Assembly: GCF_018861315.1 (NCBI RefSeq)
Contig: NZ_JAHLDL010000004.1
Span: 1-64,000, forward strand
Reading direction: 5' to 3'
Length of the DNA: 64,000 nucleotides
Origin: Clostridium bowmanii
GTDB taxonomy: Bacteria; Bacillota; Clostridia; Clostridiales; Clostridiaceae
Shown: positions 63,298 to 64,000 of the stretch, piece by piece
Position numbering within the stretch: the first letter of the stretch is position 1
Layout: each line of letters begins with the position of its first letter
Position numbers and translations under genes: made by a program
The notes under the pieces: generated by a model
The model's database searches: none
What the model was told of the DNA's origin: nothing
The model's input: only the letters and a program-made list of their open reading frames with translations

Positions 63298-64000
63298 ATG
63301 AATATAGAAGATTATAAAGGAGTCTGGGTCTTTGCTGAGCAAAGAGACGGAGAACTTCAAAAGGTATCACTTGAAATATTAGGTAAAGGCCGTGAAATAG
63401 CGGATAAATTAGGAGAAGAATTAACAGCTGTAGTACTTGGAGACAAAACAGATGCTATGGTAAAAGAATTAGTAGCTTATGGCGCTGATAAAGTAATTGT
63501 TGCTGAAAGTCCACTACTCCGTCACTTTTCAACTGATGCTTATGCAAAAGTTATTTGTGAACTAGCAGCGGAGAGAAAACCAGAAATAATATTTATTGGA
63601 GCAAGTTATCTAGGAAGAGACTTAGGGCCAAGAGTATCTGCAAGACTTGCAACAGGACTTACAGCTGATTGTACTTCACTAGATGTAGATACTGAAACTA
63701 AAAACTTACTTATGACAAGACCAGCATTTGGAGGAAACTTAATGGCTACTATAGTTTGTGGAGAGCATAGACCACAAATGGCTACTATTAGACCAGGAGT
63801 TTTTGAAAAATTAGCTAGAGATAAAAACAGAACTTGCAAAATTGAGAAAATCAATGTAAACCTAAAAGAATCAGATATCAGAACTAAGACTTTAGAAGTT
63901 GTAAAACTTACTAAAGATATAGCAGATATAGGAGAAGCTAATATCATAGTATCTGGTGGACGTGGAGTTGGATGCGTAGAAAACTTCACACTACTTGAAA
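63298..64000 (+). CDS. etfA: Electron transfer flavoprotein subunit alpha, 5' part
   Basis: Frame open from ATG 63298 to the window edge (about 234 codons; the full subunit is normally about 330 aa, so the FAD-binding C-terminus lies outside). Segments GVWVFAEQRDGELQKVSLE, FIGASYLGRDLGPRVSARLATGLTADCTSLD and RPAFGGNLMATIVC are typical EtfA. AGGAGGG precedes it, 14 nt after etfB. Continues the crt-bcd-etfBA operon. Confidence 0.95.
   Translation, partial: MNIEDYKGVWVFAEQRDGELQKVSLEILGKGREIADKLGEELTAVVLGDKTDAMVKELVAYGADKVIVAESPLLRHFSTDAYAKVICELAAERKPEIIFIGASYLGRDLGPRVSARLATGLTADCTSLDVDTETKNLLMTRPAFGGNLMATIVCGEHRPQMATIRPGVFEKLARDKNRTCKIEKINVNLKESDIRTKTLEVVKLTKDIADIGEANIIVSGGRGVGCVENFTLLE

Overview
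The window is low-GC, gene-dense DNA from an anaerobic, amino-acid-fermenting member of Clostridium sensu stricto. The evidence is AT-rich codon use, strong GGAGG ribosome-binding sites, a selenocysteine-containing proline reductase, a complete lysine-fermentation operon, a Kbl/Tdh threonine pathway, Firmicutes class III Fbp, an FMN riboswitch, a T-box, a lysine riboswitch, and a Rex-controlled butyryl-CoA operon. The species cannot be named from sequence alone.

Layout. 1-3.4 kb: end of the D-proline reductase operon (prdA 3' end, a small prd-associated protein, selenoprotein prdB, prdF racemase, a TauE/SafE permease). 3.4-12 kb: housekeeping genes: an M28 peptidase, tex, FMN riboswitch-ribU, the rimI-tsaB-tsaE cluster, a CBS-ACT protein, two tandem tRNA-Trp genes and an FAD oxidoreductase. 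12-19.3 kb: T-box-cysK-cysE-queG-plsC, kbl-tdh, nth. 19.3-33.5 kb: a thioredoxin-like protein, a hemolysin III gene broken near its end, DUF1836, pepT, HtrA, fbp, a SulP transporter divergent from a tandem-domain MarR protein, LemA/TPM, glucokinase, DUF4230. 33.5-44.6 kb: glgP behind a LacI-type operator, a MATE remnant, ilvE, a RusA-like nuclease, tsaD, an AI-2E-type permease and several poorly known genes.

44.6-55.2 kb is the most interesting part. A CodY-like box, a sigma-A-type promoter and a lysine riboswitch precede kal-kce-atoD-atoA-kdd-kamA-kamB-kamC-kamD-kamE, which convert lysine to acetoacetate and butyrate. The riboswitch controls a catabolic operon, so its logic should be reversed (lysine turns it ON), and the leader contains a hairpin that excludes aptamer helix P1. 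59.6-64 kb holds rex and, behind a near-perfect Rex operator, crt-bcd-etfB-etfA (etfA cut by the window end). Bcd/EtfAB reduces the crotonyl-CoA made by Kal, so the two operons form one pathway. A palindromic intercistronic motif occurs in both.

Other structure: two copies of a ~230-bp foldback (MITE-like) element at 43.4 and 56.8 kb, a second foldback beside the ABC-F gene, and a family of short ACTAGC hairpins in 5' leaders. No rRNA, CRISPR array, prophage or transposase gene was seen.
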